Source of the DNA: Ornithodoros turicata
Taxonomy: Eukaryota > Arthropoda > Arachnida > Ixodida > Argasidae
DNA length: 64,000 bases
Assembly (NCBI RefSeq): GCF_037126465.1
Contig: NC_088201.1
Location: forward strand, 70,640,879 to 70,704,878
Reading direction: 5' to 3'
Positions within the stretch are counted from its first letter, which is position 1. Each line of letters starts with the position of its first letter. Shown piece by piece: positions 43,196 through 55,367 of this stretch. The position numbers and the translations under genes were made by a program. The notes beneath the pieces were generated by a model. It was not told where the DNA came from and searched no databases. It saw only the letters and a program-made list of their open reading frames with translations.

Positions 43196-46100
43196 CTATA
43201 AGCATGACAATATCGTACCTGACTGTTTCCCTCGGGTGTAATGGGAGAAACCATATATGGTGTGTGGGTTAAGCCGAAGTCGAGTTTTGAAAACTTTATA
43301 CTGGAGATCGTCCCAGAATAACTGGGCTTCTGTGCAGTCTAAGAAAAGGTGATCATGCGTTTCAGGAACTTTGCAGAACCTGCAGTCTGCCGACCAGGGC
43401 ACGTATATGCCCTTCTGCGCGAGCCATGCCTTGACAGGTAGTGTTGACGTATGAAGTTTGTAAAAGAATGTCTTCATGTTTGGTTTGATTGGCATCCTTT
43501 GGACTCGAACCAAAACATCCCTGCCTGGCCAAGTGGGTGGAATATCTCGATAGACAGGCACAGGGAACAATGTATCGATCAAGTGGGCCGCCAGCGTTTT
43601 CTTGTTGACAGACAAGAGGTATTCAGGGGTAAACCTGGCTTTCAAAAACAGCATGCACTCAACGACCTCCTTGAAAAAGCCTGTTAACCGCATCGTTCCC
43701 TCTGTGAACGTGACGTGTAACTCCGGGATGTAATTATATGTAAGGATGCGTTTTACTCCCTCGAGAACTGGATGCAGCTCCTCACGAATGAACCAGAGTC
43801 TCATGACCAGTTGTTTGACAAAGAGGTGCTGTAGGCTGAGGCCTCCATCACGAAGTTTTCGAAAAAGATAGTCGCGACGCATCCTCTCAAATGTAGAGCA
43901 CCAGATTGTGGTGGCAAAAACCCTGTGACAGGCGTGCACTAGTTTGCGCGGGCATTGCAAGACTTGCAAAAGGTAAACCAGTTTAGCAGCTAGAAACACG
44001 TTGCAGTCGCTCGCTGAAAAATTGAAAGGTCTTTCTTCCTCCAGATGAAAGCGTGTTTCCTTATGTTGTCGAGCCTCTGGGACCACATTCTACTCGGGTT
44101 CCTGGTTTCTTGCAAAAGGACACCAAGATAACGAAGGTTTTGTTCCTGCCACGGAATTCCGCAAAAAGCTCCAGGTGTTGTCGCCCAGTGGCCGCACCAA
44201 ACGCCTAAGGACTTGTCTTTGTTTACACGCGCTCCAGACGCTTGGCCAAACAAATCAACTTGTTCCATGACATTCACTACGCTAGGTTTGTCCTTGACAA
44301 GGAATGCAAGATCATCAGCATATGCGGCCACCTTGATCACAGTACCGGCCAGTTCGAACCCGTGGATATCATTCAGACGGATGACTCGCCGACACAGCGG
44401 CTCCAGGTACAAGTCAAAGAGCAGTGGTGACAGGGGACAGCCCTGTCGAACCGAGGATCGCAGCATTATCGGTGCGGCAAGAGTCTTGTTAATGATGAGG
44501 CTCGTGGCAACTTGCTCGTAACAAAGCTTGATGCGGCCGACAAAGCGAGCTCCACGTTGACGTATTCCAGCAACGCAAACAAATATGTGTGACATACGCG
44601 GTCAAAAGCCTTAGAAAGGTCCAGCTGCAACATGGCCACATGGTCCCCCTCGTACCGACACCAATCCAGAATGGTACGCACCACATGGATATTCGTCAGT
44701 ATAGTTCTACCCCTTATTCCGCACGTTTGGTGATCACCTATCAATTGAGGTAACACAAGTTGTAGTCGAGCAGCCATAACTTTGGCGTATATTTTGTAAT
44801 CGACATTGCATAGGGTAATTGGCCTGTAATCAGTAACCTTTGCCGTCAAACCTTCTGCAACTTTTTTAGGAACCAGCACGGTGTGCGATCGCCGGAAACT
44901 GCCGGAAAAAATCCCGTTTTCTTCAGCCTCGGCGTATACATCCAGCAAAATAGGCACGAGATAAGCGGAAAACCTCTTGTAGAACTCGGCACATAGACCG
45001 TCCGGTCCAGGGGAACGATTTAACTTCAGTGATGCAATTGCGTCGCTGATTTCTTGTTCTGTGAGCGGCGACGCTAACACTTCTTTATCCGGTTCCCCGA
45101 GCTTAGGCAGTTCAGAGAGGAAAGCCTGGATACAACCCTGATTGGCAGTGATAGCTGCCGTCCCAAACAAACTTGTGTAATATTGCACAAAATGGGGCTT
45201 TATGTCCTCGAGGTCAGTCACCACTTTTCCCTCACTTTCCAAGCACGTGATGAGCCGACCACCCGTGTGCTTACGCTCCTCTGCGATGCTGCTTTTCGTG
45301 GGAACTTCACCAGCAAGGAATCGTTTGGATCTGGACCTAACTCTTGCGCCTTCGTACCTGTTATGGTCGAGGAGTTCTAGACGAAGCTTAATGTCGCTTA
45401 TCTCCTCTAAATACGATCCAGGGTTTCCTGCATCCAACTGCAGTAGAGCTTGGTACGCCTCTTTCAACTTGTTCTCTTCATACATGCGTTGATATGACAA
45501 TACGTTACTTCGCTCAATTGCAAATGATCTGACCTCCTGCTTAAAGTACTCCCATTGCGCCGCCCCACATCTCGTGTCAGAGCTGATGTTGGCCAGCCTA
45601 TCCACAACATATTCCACAAACGGCACATCATCAAGGAGCATTGCATTCATTTTCCACAACTTCCAAGACCTTGAATCGCCCACGCCGCGAGCTCGATTTC
45701 CGACGGTGACGATCACGAGGCAGTGATCAGTAAAGTACACCGGATGAACTTCATACCGAGACACATCTTTGCGCTGATTTTGGCCTCGGGAAAAATATAT
45801 CCGATCCAACCTTGCATGTGAGCTGCCTTGAAAGTGTGTGTTAGAGCACTGCACGGGCCGACTTTTCCGGGCCCGACCCGGCCCGGGCGCATCGAAAAAT
45901 GGCCCGGCCCGACCCGGGCCCGGACCTTCATATTTTTAGGCGGCCCGGCCCGGCCCGGCCCGGTGACCCAGTGACTAGAGCCCGGCCCGGCCCGGCGTCT
46001 AAGCAAATAGAGCCCGGCCCGGCCCGGCCCGGTGACCCGGCGAGTAGATCCCGGCCTAGTATTTCCAGCCGCGACGTACGCGTTTCTGGCGATTATCAAA

Positions 46101-47148
46101 CAAATTTATAAGTAAATTTATAAGGAGAGAAGACAAACTTACAAGTGATGGCGGTTTAACACCGTAACCGCACGAGACCAAATTAAATCCAGAACGCACG
46201 GGGCGTTATCGTTACACTGTCAAGATTTTGCGGAGATAGAGCATGCTGTCGACAAACTGCTTCTCCCAGTCCCTATCCCTCTCACCAAGCTTTGCCAAAG
46301 TGATTGTGAAATATGTGAGGAGTGAGGAGCAATGTAAAGTGGCTTGGAGAATGTTCTAGGGGGTCGAATCATATGCATAATGCAGTACCCTTTGCTTGTC
46401 TTTGCAAAATATGCACAGGAATGACGCAAGCGTATGATGATATGAACTAATGCATCTCCAATGTGCGGAATTAGCTGCGTGGCCCGGCCGGGCCTGACTC
46501 TCGGGAACATATTTGTCGGCCCGGGCCCGGCCCGGCCCGCATTGGTGGCGTATTTTAACGGCCCGGGCCCGGCCCGGCCCGCGGTGCTGGCGTATTTTGT
46601 CGGCCCGGGCTCGGCCCGGCCCGGAGCACACAGCCAATAACAAGCCCAGCCCGGCCCGCGGGCCGGGTCGGGCCCGGGCCGGGTCGGGGGCCCGGGCCCG
46701 TGCAGTGCTCTAGTGTGTGTACTTGATGGTTGCATGCGTACTGAGCTCAGCAGCGTCCCTAAAACCGTATGCCTCTACTATGCGTTTAAGGCACTCAGCA
46801 CTAGGGTCTTCTATCCCCCGGGGCGTGCTGCGGTCATTCGCTGACAGAACACAATTAAAATCCCCTAAGAAAACCATGTTACAATTTGCGTTGAAGTATT
46901 GCTCCGATGATTCAAAGAACGCACACCGCTGATTTACGTCGTTAGGCGCATAAACAACTAAAATCCTCCAAAGCTCTCCTTCAATGAGGGCATCAAGCAT
47001 AGCTGCCCTACCCTCACTGTCTACCGCATGGTACACACAAGTATAGGAAAGACGCTTTCGTACGAAAAGCATAACTCCAGCCGAGTGACCAACAGCGCGG
47101 CTTACAACAACGTCATACTGATCCATGAAATATTGGGACAGCATTTTT
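43196..47148 (-). pseudogene. LINE C ORF2: endonuclease-RT remnant
   Basis: The endonuclease (46710-47148, VVYAPNDV, GDFNCVL) runs into the hAT-like insertion and resumes at 45854 with SSHARLDRIYF and YFTDHCLV. The RT follows: SPGPDGLCAEFY, SFRRSHTVLVPKK, YRPITLCNVDYKIYAK, LSKAFDR, RQGCPLSPLLFDLYLEP and AYADDLAFLV (about 44300). The C-terminal knuckle CRFCKVPETHDHLFLDC is near 43340-43390. Frame breaks lie near 44500 and 44050. The copy is inactive but was once a typical L1/Tx1-group ORF2. Confidence 0.9.
45842..46712. mobile_element. hAT-like MITE, 871 bp, full of CCCGG-type repeats
   Basis: An 18-bp terminal inverted repeat TAGAGCACTGCACGGGCC and an 8-bp target duplication GTGTGTGT (45834-45841 and 46713-46720) fit hAT elements, whose ends typically start (C/T)A(A/G)NG. 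Inside both ends are dense arrays of GGCCCGGCCCGG-like units, inverted with respect to each other. No transposase is encoded. It splits LINE C's endonuclease, and the reading resumes after it. Confidence 0.88.
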
Positions 47149-47393
47149 CCTGACAAGGAAAGTCTGGTGTAAAAATCATCAGCAGCTCTATGAGATCATT
47201 TGCGTTAGTTACGTCTCCATAATAATGGAACATTTGTTCCAAAAATCTTCTAAACCCTATGTGAACGATATCGAGGTGAAACGGACACGTGCATTTGCTG
47301 CGTCGCATGCTGCGTTTCCTTCCTGTCACGCTTCCTTTTCTACCACTGTCTCTTCTGCTTGCCGCAAGTGCAACTCGTGAACAAAAACGTGAG

Positions 47394-47474
47394 TGTCAGA
47401 AGTGGGATTCGAATCCACGCCCGGGGAACCGGACTGCGACCTGAACGCAGCGCCTTAGACCACTCGGCCATCCT
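47394..47474 (-). pseudogene. tRNA-Leu(CAG) split by LINE A/B, 3' part
   Basis: Contains tRNA positions 4 to 84. Positions 1-3 lie beyond the insertion. It has small changes in the T stem and variable arm. The 5' remainder with duplicated positions 4-17 is at 54644-54660. Confidence 0.9.
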
Positions 47475-50044
47475 TTCTTTTTTTTCCACCAGGTAATAAC
47501 GTTTATTTATAAACATTAAAATAAGCTATGACTGTACAGTGTTAATGAGTGATGTATGACGAATGAATGATGCACACCGTAGCATCCAAATACACAGGAT
47601 ACAAAAAAAGTACATGGTACACAACACACAGGTTGCACAGGTCACATACAGAGAGTAAAAATTTACATACACACAGGATAGAAAAAAATGCGTGGTATAC
47701 AACGCACAGGTTAAACACGTCACACACAGAGAGAAATAATTTACACAGATGCTCTAACAACGGTGGTGCTTCCAAATGCTGCATGCAGCATAGCTTCAGC
47801 TGCGTTATTTCTACTTTAAAATACTGCATGGGCGACGCCAATGGCTCTTCATTTCTGTCTGCCATACGCAGCTTCCACAAGCAATACGTAGCTATCAGCA
47901 TGATAATATCGTAGCGTATATCTTCATTCGGATGTAAAGGTAGGAATCTGATTGTATGTGGGTTCAGAGAGAGGCGTTTATTCAGTACTTTAATCTGTAT
48001 GTCGTCCCAGAAAAACTGTGCTTCCGTACAATCAAGAAAGATGTGGTCAACGGTTTCAGGGACTTTGCATAACCTGCAGTTGGCAGACCATGGAACATAC
48101 ATGCCTTTCTGTTCCAACCATGCTTTCACAGAGAGCGTTGATGTATGAAGCTTGAAAAAGAATGTTTTCATATTCGGCTTTATGTGCATGCGTTTGACCC
48201 TGTGTAAAACGTCCGCTCCAGGCCACTCAGACGGAATTTGCCTGTAAATTGGCACGGGAAACAAGGTATCTATCAAATGGGCTGCCAACACTTTCTTTGA
48301 AACCGAAAAGATTTAATCTGGGGTAAACCTGACTTTTAGAAAGTTGATGCAGTCCACGACCTCCTGATAAAACCCTGTCAACTGCAAGCCTTGCTCGTGG
48401 AAGCCAACATATATATCAGGCATATAGTTGTAGGCTACTGCTCTCTTCACGGCGTCTAATAGGGGGTGCACAGGCTGCCTATAAAACCAGAGTCTCATAA
48501 TTAGCTGCTTTATAAACAAGTGCTGTAGACCTAAACCTCCATCCTTGACTTTCTTGAAAAGGTTTTCTCGGCGCATTCTTTCAAATGTTGAGCACCATAT
48601 CGTGGTGGCAAACACGCGATGGCATGCATGTACGATTTTACGGGAACACTGAAGTACTTGCAAAATGTATACCATTTTCGCCACCAAAAACACATTGCAA
48701 ACTGAAGCCCGCTGGAATATTGACAGTTCGTTGCCTCTCCAAGTGAATGCATGCTTTTTCATCTTATCAATTCTTTCTGACCACATCCTGTTTGTGTTTC
48801 TACTTGCGTGTAATGGCACCCCCAGGTAGTCCGGGTTGCTCGTCTGCCACTTGATATCGCAAAATATTTCTGGAGTTGAACCCCAAAGCCCACACCATAC
48901 TCGTAAAGACTTCTCTTTGTTTACTTGAGCTCCAGAAGCTGCACAAAACAAGTCGACCTGCTCCATTATTTTTTCGACACTTCTCTTATCTTTCACCAAG
49001 AACGCAACGTCATCTGCATACGCCACAACTTTAACTTCAACACCACCCAGCTGAAAGCCATGAACGTCATACTGACAGATTACGTGTCTACACAACGGTT
49101 CTAAGTACAAATCGAAAAGTAAAGGCGCTAAAGGACAACCTTGCCGGACCGAAGCTCCAAGCGCAATCGGGGTGGCAATGAATCTATTCACCACAAGGCT
49201 CGTTGCAACTAGTTTGTAGCACAACTGGATGCGATTTACAAACCTATCTCCATGTTGACATGACGCAGCAATGCGAACAGGTATGTATGACAAACTCTAT
49301 CGAAAGCTTTCGAAAGATCCAACTGTAGCATCGCCACATGCCCACCCTCATATCTGCACCAGTCCAACACCGTACGAACTAGGTGTATATTGGTTTGTAT
49401 TCTTCTATTCTTGATGACACACGTTTGATGTTCCCCTACTAGATGGGGCAACACAAATTGCAGACGTGCAGCAAGCACTTTAGCGAAAATTTTGTAGTGA
49501 ACATTGCAGAGGGTAATAGGTCTATAGTCAGTCACTTGCGGAGTGGACCCCTCAGCTATTTTCTTCGGGATTAATACAGTGTGTGACCTCCGAAAACTAA
49601 GAGAAAAAATGCCCTTTTCCTCCGCTTCTGCATAAAGATTAAGTAAAACAGGCGTGAGCAGCTCTACGTACTTCTTGTAGAACTCTGCTCCCAAGCCATC
49701 CGGCCCGGAGTGCGGTTGAAAGCTAACTCTTTGATTGCACACTGTATTTCTGTTGCTGCAATGTCCGACCCTAACATTTCTTTCTCCTCCTCACTTAGCT
49801 TTGGCATGGTTGCAATGTACCTATTTATCAAACCCTCATCGACTTTTCGTGCTGTTTGTCCAAACAAACTCTTATAGTAATCGACGAATATCTCCCTCAC
49901 TTTCTCAGAATCACCCACTACTTTACCCCCGTGCTCTAAACTTTCAATGCGCCTACTACGCGTCTGCTTCCTCTCTATTGCCAAATAGCTTTTGTTTGGC
50001 GTTTCATCCGGCAAATATCTCTTTGTTCGACATCTAACTCTTTC
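47475..50044 (-). mobile_element. LINE B, 5'-truncated
   Basis: It begins inside ORF2 (RVRCRTKRYLPDE) directly after LINE A's tail. The 3' end is GGTGGAAAAAAAAAGAA on the minus strand, joined to tRNA position 4. Confidence 0.9.
47542..50044 (-). pseudogene. LINE B ORF2 remnant: reverse transcriptase and C-terminal domain
   Basis: Pieces are at 49664-50044 (linker), 49236-49742 (GPDGLGAEFYKK, SFRRSHTVLIPKK, LSKAFDR), 48313-49293 (RQGCPLAPLLFDLYLEP, AYADDVAFLV near 49020) and 47542-48291 (knuckle CRLCKVPETVDHIFLDC). Frame breaks separate them, and a stop lies near 48310. It is close to LINE C in sequence and layout. Confidence 0.88.
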
Positions 50045-50113
50045 TTTCTAAGTTTTTTAACTTTTATTTCATTCATATCAAAATAACACTTCTATGATGA
50101 TGACAATGTGAAT

Positions 50114-53100
50114 TTATACAAGGCGCGGGATATGAACACAGGGAAGAAGCTTTTCACAGAAAAGCGTGAGCCACGGTGGAGTGTATCCGCGATACTTCGC
50201 GGCCAGTTTCATGTTCGACAGTTCTTTTCGGAGAAAGACCATCGGTGGACTTAGCGGCTCTTCGTGCCTGTCCAGCATGCGCACCTTCCACAAAGAGTAC
50301 ATTGCTGTAACACAGAGGACATCAAACCTAGGACCGTTACGGTCAATTAATGGCAGGAACCGAATGGTGTGTGGGTTCAGTGTGAAGGTAACGCCCAATG
50401 CTTGACTTAAGTCATCCCACAGGAATGCCGCCTCAGTGCAGTCAATAAAAATATGATCAATAGTTTCCGCCACCTTGCAAAACCTGCAACTGGTACTCCA
50501 AGGTACAAAGAAACCTTTTCTTCCAAGCCATGTTTTGACAGGCAGCGTACCTGTATGCACTTTAAAGAAGAAAGTTTTAAGATTGGGTCTGATGGGCATT
50601 CTCTTTACTCTACATAAAATATCTTTTCCGGGCCATTCCAGCGATAAGGCTCGATAAATTGGAACAGGGAACAAAGTGTCAATAAGGTCCCAATATAAGC
50701 GTGATCTATGCACTGAATACACATAATCGATTGAGAATCGAACTAAGCAAAACTTAACACTCTCGACAACCTCTCTGCAAAAACCATTCAATGAAACATG
50801 TCTGGTTTTTGTTGCCACTGTTATGTATGGTAAGTGTTCTAATGCTATGCATTGTTTTACATGCTCCAGTAACGCGTGCGTTTTTGTTCTCTAGGATACA
50901 ATTCTCATGACAAGCTGCTTCACAAACATATGTGGTAGCCCTAAACCACCATCCTGCACCGCTTTAAACAAGTTGTCACGCGTCATCGATTCAAAAGAAG
51001 AATTCCACACAAACGTTGCAAAAGTCCAGTGGATTCTTTGAATATTGGCACGCGAACACTGCAGTACATGCAAGAGGTACACAATCCGTGCCAACATGAA
51101 AACACTGCATATACTACTACGCTGGAAGACAGAACACACACTTTGCTTCAACACAGAGGTTTGCTTGCGGAGCTTGCCGGCAACTTGAGACCACATAGAA
51201 TTTGTATTGTTACTGTCTCCCAGTGGAGCTCCGAGGTACATCCCTGGCACAGTATCCCACGATATGCCTGCATACGTAGTTGGGGTGCTGCCCCATTGAC
51301 CTCCCATATCCCAAGGGATTTTTTCCTATTGATACGCGCACCAGATATGCGACTGAAGTCCTGAATAATGCTAAACAATGCATTAACACTTTGCTTGTTC
51401 TCCACCACAACAGCAATATCGTCCGCGAACGCTAGCACTTTTACTTCTGCATTGTCCGTTGTAAATCCTCTAATATTTTTACAACCCACAATAGCCTTGC
51501 AAAGGGGTTCTAGGTATACGGCAAACAGTAATGGAGATAGGGGGCATCCCTGCCTTACCGAGGATCTCAAGGGTATTGGGCCTGAACAATGACCATTTAA
51601 AATTTGCTTAGTTGACACGTTCTGATAACATAATTTTAGTCTTCTCATAAACATTTCACCAAACCCTGCTTCTTTCAATGTACAAAACAGATAAGTATGA
51701 TCCATTCTGTCGAACGCTTGAGATAAGTCTATTTGAACTACACCTACTTGATCCCCATCTGTCCTTGCAATATCTAGGATAGTGCGTAGCACGTGAATGT
51801 TCGTTTGGATGTTCCGGCCCTTTATCGCACACACCTGATGCTCTCCAACAACGGTCTTTATCACTGTTTGAATCCTTGCAGCAAGTACTTTCGCGTACAC
51901 TTTGTAATCAACATTACAAAGTGTTATTGGGCGGTAGTCTGTTACTCCCGGTGACTTCCCTGCCGTTATCTTCTTGGGAATTAACACAGTGTGAGTTCGA
52001 TGAAAGGAAGGCGAAAAGGTTCCATTTTCTTCAGCTTCCAGGAACACATTCCAAAGAATAGACGCCATATGTTCGCTGAACTTGTGATAAAATTCGCCAC
52101 TGATGCCATCTGGTCCTGGTGTCTTATTCTTGGATAGTGATCGAATGGCACTGAGTACTTCGTCCCTGGTGATAGGTCCTTCAAGTGATTGACGTTGGCC
52201 CTCAGTGAGGGCAGGCAGTTGAAAAGTTTTTAATTTGTCCTCCGCATTTATTTGCGTTGCGTGTGCCGTGCCTATGAGATCCTTATAGTGGTGTACAAAA
52301 ATTCGTTCTATTTCACCTTTCGCCTGTTATTAAATTTCCTTCATGTTCTATAGCCTCTATCTTCTTAAGTCTTCCTTGTTGCCTCTCTTTATAAACATAC
52401 GTCTTGCGGGGGATTTCGTCCGGTGCAAACAGGCGCATTCTCGACCTGATCCGAGCACCTTCATATTTCCTTTCGTTAAGGAGATTTAGTTCCAATTTAA
52501 TTTCTTCCATCTCTCGTTGAAATTCTCCTGGCTTTAGAGATTCCAGCTTAACCACTTCATTCATCCGCTTCTTCAATTCTTCCTCGCGCCCTTTACGTGC
52601 ATATGAGATTACATTGGATCTTTCCACAGCGAAAGCTCGCAGTTTCAGCTTGAAGGCTTCCCATGCTGAAGACCAAGAAGTCCCTGCAGTCACAATGCCC
52701 ACAATTCCGTTCTTTACGAAATTTACGAATCCGTCGTCTTCCAAAAGTCTACAATTCAGCTTCCACAATTGCCATCGGTTACTTCCTGTCCCTGAGGGGT
52801 TCCGTACTTCCCCTAAAGTGGCTAGAACCATGCAGTGGTCACTAAAGTAAACCGGGTGTGTTTCATATCTGGTTACGGTCGTTCTTCGTTCCCACTTCAT
52901 ATATATTCGGTCCAATCTAGAATGTGAGCCATTCTGGAAGTGCGTAAAGAGGGTGTCCTTATTTTCAACGTCATAGAAAACATCTCTCATGTTATGGCCC
53001 TCCAAAATGCCCGCTAGCGTGAGAGTGCTTGCGTCGACTTGGATGCGATTACCTTCCTTCCTTCAGAGTCCTTTAGCGTACAGTTAAAATCCCCTAATAA

Positions 53101-53521
53101 CATGATATTTTCGGTACTGTTGATGAGTTGCGCCATCTCTTCGAAGAACACTTTCCTTTCGCGCACATCATTAGGTGCATAAAGGCATACAATCCTCCAA
53201 GCAACCGGTCGATTTGAATATCAAGACAAGCTATTCTCCTGCATTATCAGTAATGTACGATACGGGGATAAGACGTTCGCTTTTCTTCAACAATAGGATG
53301 CACCCGGCTGAATGTCCCACGGCGTGGCTGACTACTACGTCGTAGTCTTTATGAAACAAGTAATTGACCAATCTTGTGGTTTCTTCTTCTGTGCTTATTT
53401 TAGTTTCTTGAATAGCAATATATGAATATTGTTCCAAGAAACGCTTCAGTTGGTACTGTTTTTTCCTTGCATTCAACCCCCTTACATTTAGTGTAGCCAC
53501 GATTATATTATTTGCACTCAT
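50114..53521 (-). pseudogene. LINE A ORF2: endonuclease-reverse transcriptase, broken
   Basis: The endonuclease has ATLNVRGLN, IQETK and, after a frame break near 53230, SHSRLDRIYMKW and YFSDHCMV. The RT has HTVLIPKKITAG, YRPITLCNVDYK, LSQAFDRMDH, RQGCPLSPLLFAVYLEP and the catalytic FADDIAVV (about 51420). Frames change near 52310, 51300 and 50860. The C-terminal knuckle CRFCKVAETIDHIFIDC is near 50460-50510. Not functional, but complete in domain order. Confidence 0.88.
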
Positions 53522-53583
53522 CTAATTGTGAAGAAAGCAGCCGACTTACTCGTTCCACACTTGTATCACATTTTACCCGTCGG

Positions 53584-54604
53584 CTATTTAGCAGTCAAAA
53601 AGTCCATATCCTCAAGTCTCGATGCTCCCACTTCGTCCAGCTGCGGCATACTGGCAACTTGACCTTCTGTTTTTCTTTTCTTCCTTTCTTTCACAGCCAC
53701 CATACCCATGTTTTCTGTTTCTTGAGAACCGCCAGCTAGCATACCCTTCGACCCTTCTGGTGAACCAGAAGAGATAACCTTGGGGCTGTACACTTCGGTC
53801 GAACCTTCGTTCGATTTTTTCTGCGGTGTTTCAGCGCTTCCGACGCCTAATTGTTGCTGCTCGCCCTTTTTATCTGTCTCCGTCAATTGACTTGTTCTTT
53901 CTGTTTCCTCCACGTCCATTATGTGCTCTTGAATCTGCTCTGGTTGCGGTTGCCTCACTCTCGATGCATATGTGGCTACGCATTCCTCATCTTCGCGCCC
54001 GTACTTCCTGCACGTCCTACACCAAGGAGTGTGACACTGCCTTCGGATGTGTCCTAGCTGCTTGCATTTCAAGCACAAGGGTGGTCTGCCACTGACAGCC
54101 AGCAACACTCGGGATCCGGCAATTTGCATCAGGTGGGGCAATCCATCTACGGTTCCACCGTCTTTCAGTCGGAGCGTTATCAATCTGGTTGTTGATTCTA
54201 CTCCTTCAAAAAACGAACTCTTCCACTTCTCTGTTATTATTTCCGTTACGTGTCCATATGTTGTCATTGCTTTGCGAATTTCTTCATCGCTGGTATTACC
54301 AGAGACCTAGTGCAACTTGATACATACATCCCTTTTGTTCGGGTCGATGATGACACAGCGCTTTTCTTTCACTACCAGTTCTTTTCTCGACAGCAGTCTC
54401 TCCTTCTCCGCTCCGTTGTGAAACCGTATCATCCAAATATGGTTATACTGAAACACGCCGAACGTAGCCACGTCTTCTTTCTTTACTATGTCTTCCAGTG
54501 CTTCACCGAAATTATCCACTTATAGTCAAGTATCCTGATGAAGTTCCTTTGTTCTCTGTCACCCGGCTAGGCCTAGCCGTTAGCCCTACTCCAGCAGAGC
54601 TCAT
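53584..54604 (-). pseudogene. LINE A ORF1, broken
   Basis: Starts near 54604 with MSSAGVGLT. Breaks lie near 54520 and 54290. The remaining pieces carry the VEDIVKKED-like region, CVIIDPNKRDVCIKLH (RNA-recognition-like) and the zinc-knuckle region. The first knuckle CLKCKQLGHIRRQC is complete. In the second, CRTCRKYGREDEEC, the histidine is replaced by arginine. The tail is acidic, then basic. Same role as LINE D ORF1. Confidence 0.82.
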
Positions 54605-54643
54605 GTTTACGTGTCCGACACTGTTGAAGTCCGGAAGCAGAAT

Positions 54644-54660
54644 CACTCGGCCATCCTGAC
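54644..54660 (-). pseudogene. tRNA-Leu 5' fragment, positions 1-17
   Basis: Upstream target-side copy for the LINE A/B insertion. It ends exactly where LINE A begins. Confidence 0.88.
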
Positions 54661-54970
54661 AGGGAAATCCATTTGTAAAACTCATCAGTACCTCTCCGAG
54701 ATCATTTGCGAGCGATAGCGATGTGAACGACAAGGAAAGTCTGGTGTAAAACTCATCAGCAGCTCTATGAGATCATTTGCGTTAATTACGTCTCCATAAT
54801 AATGGAACCTTCGTTTCAAAAATCTTCAATCCCTTATGTGAACGATAGCGAGGCGAAGCAGAGACGGCCCTTTGCTGCTTCGCATGCTGCGTTTCCTTCC
54901 TGTCACGCTTCCTTTTCTACCACTGTCTCTTCTGCTTGCCGCAAGTGCAACTCGTGAACAAAAACACGAG
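54661..54970 (-). repeat. Array spacer, rearranged
   Basis: Two pieces of the array unit upstream of the tRNA joined irregularly near 54720-54735, with the usual CTCATCAG and GCATGCTG sequence. Confidence 0.8.
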
Positions 54971-55054
54971 TGTCAGAAGTGGGATTCGAACCCACGCCCG
55001 GAGAACCGGACTGCGACCTGAACGCAGCGCCTTAGACCACTCGGCCATCCTGAC
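54971..55054 (-). tRNA. tRNA-Leu(CAG), intact
   Basis: Consensus cloverleaf with CAG anticodon and a T5 terminator. It lies between two LINE insertions. Confidence 0.95.
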
Positions 55055-55295
55055 AGGGGAAGCTGTGTGTAAAACTCATCAGTACCTCTCCGAGATCATT
55101 TGCGTTAGTTATGTCTCCGTAATATTGGAACATTCGTTTCAAAAATCTCAGAAACCCTCTGTGAACGATATCGAGGTGAAGCGGACACGTGCATTTGCTC
55201 CTTCGCATGCTGCGTTTCCTTCATGTCACACTTCGTTTTATACCACTGTCTCGTCTGCTTGACGCAAGAGTGCAACCTGTGAGCAAAAACGTGAG

Positions 55296-55367
55296 TGTCA
55301 GAAGTGGGATTCGAACCCACGCCCGAAGAACCGGACTGCGACCTGAACGCAGCGCCTTAGACCACTC
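55296..55367 (-). pseudogene. tRNA-Leu(CAG) split by LINE 4, 3' part
   Basis: Contains tRNA positions 13-84, with one change in the variable arm. The 5' remainder, including duplicated positions 13-29, is at 56991-57019. Confidence 0.9.

Larger units (their letters stand above)
42879..47148 (-). mobile_element. Tx1-like LINE C, 5'-truncated, with target duplication in tRNA-Leu
   Basis: The 11-bp duplication CCTGACAAGGA (plus strand) flanks it at 42868-42878 and 47149-47159. On the minus strand it covers tRNA positions -5 to +6. The element starts inside the endonuclease and ends in an A-rich tail. A hAT-like element (45842-46712) is nested in it. The coding frame is broken several times. It is related to LINE B. 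Confidence 0.93.
47475..54643 (-). mobile_element. Composite Tx1-like insertion: full-length LINE A joined to truncated LINE B
   Basis: One 14-bp duplication, CACTCGGCCATCCT (47461-47474 and 54644-54657), flanks the pair as a unit. It covers tRNA positions 4-17. On the minus strand the order is the complete 5' end of A, ORF1, ORF2 and an A-rich 3' end. B then begins mid-ORF2 near 50044 and ends in poly(A). There is no tRNA sequence between A and B. Confidence 0.9.
50045..54643 (-). mobile_element. LINE A, full length
   Basis: It runs from the 5' boundary at tRNA position 17 to an A-rich tail (AAATAAAAGTTAAAAAAC type). It has a short leader, ORF1 (about 54604-53584) and ORF2 (53521-50114). 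The frames are broken at several places, so it is an old copy. Confidence 0.87.

Noticed and set aside
45713..46735. Glycine/proline/arginine-rich frames in the GC-rich element
   Set aside because: Simple-repeat translation of CCCGG arrays inside the hAT-like MITE.
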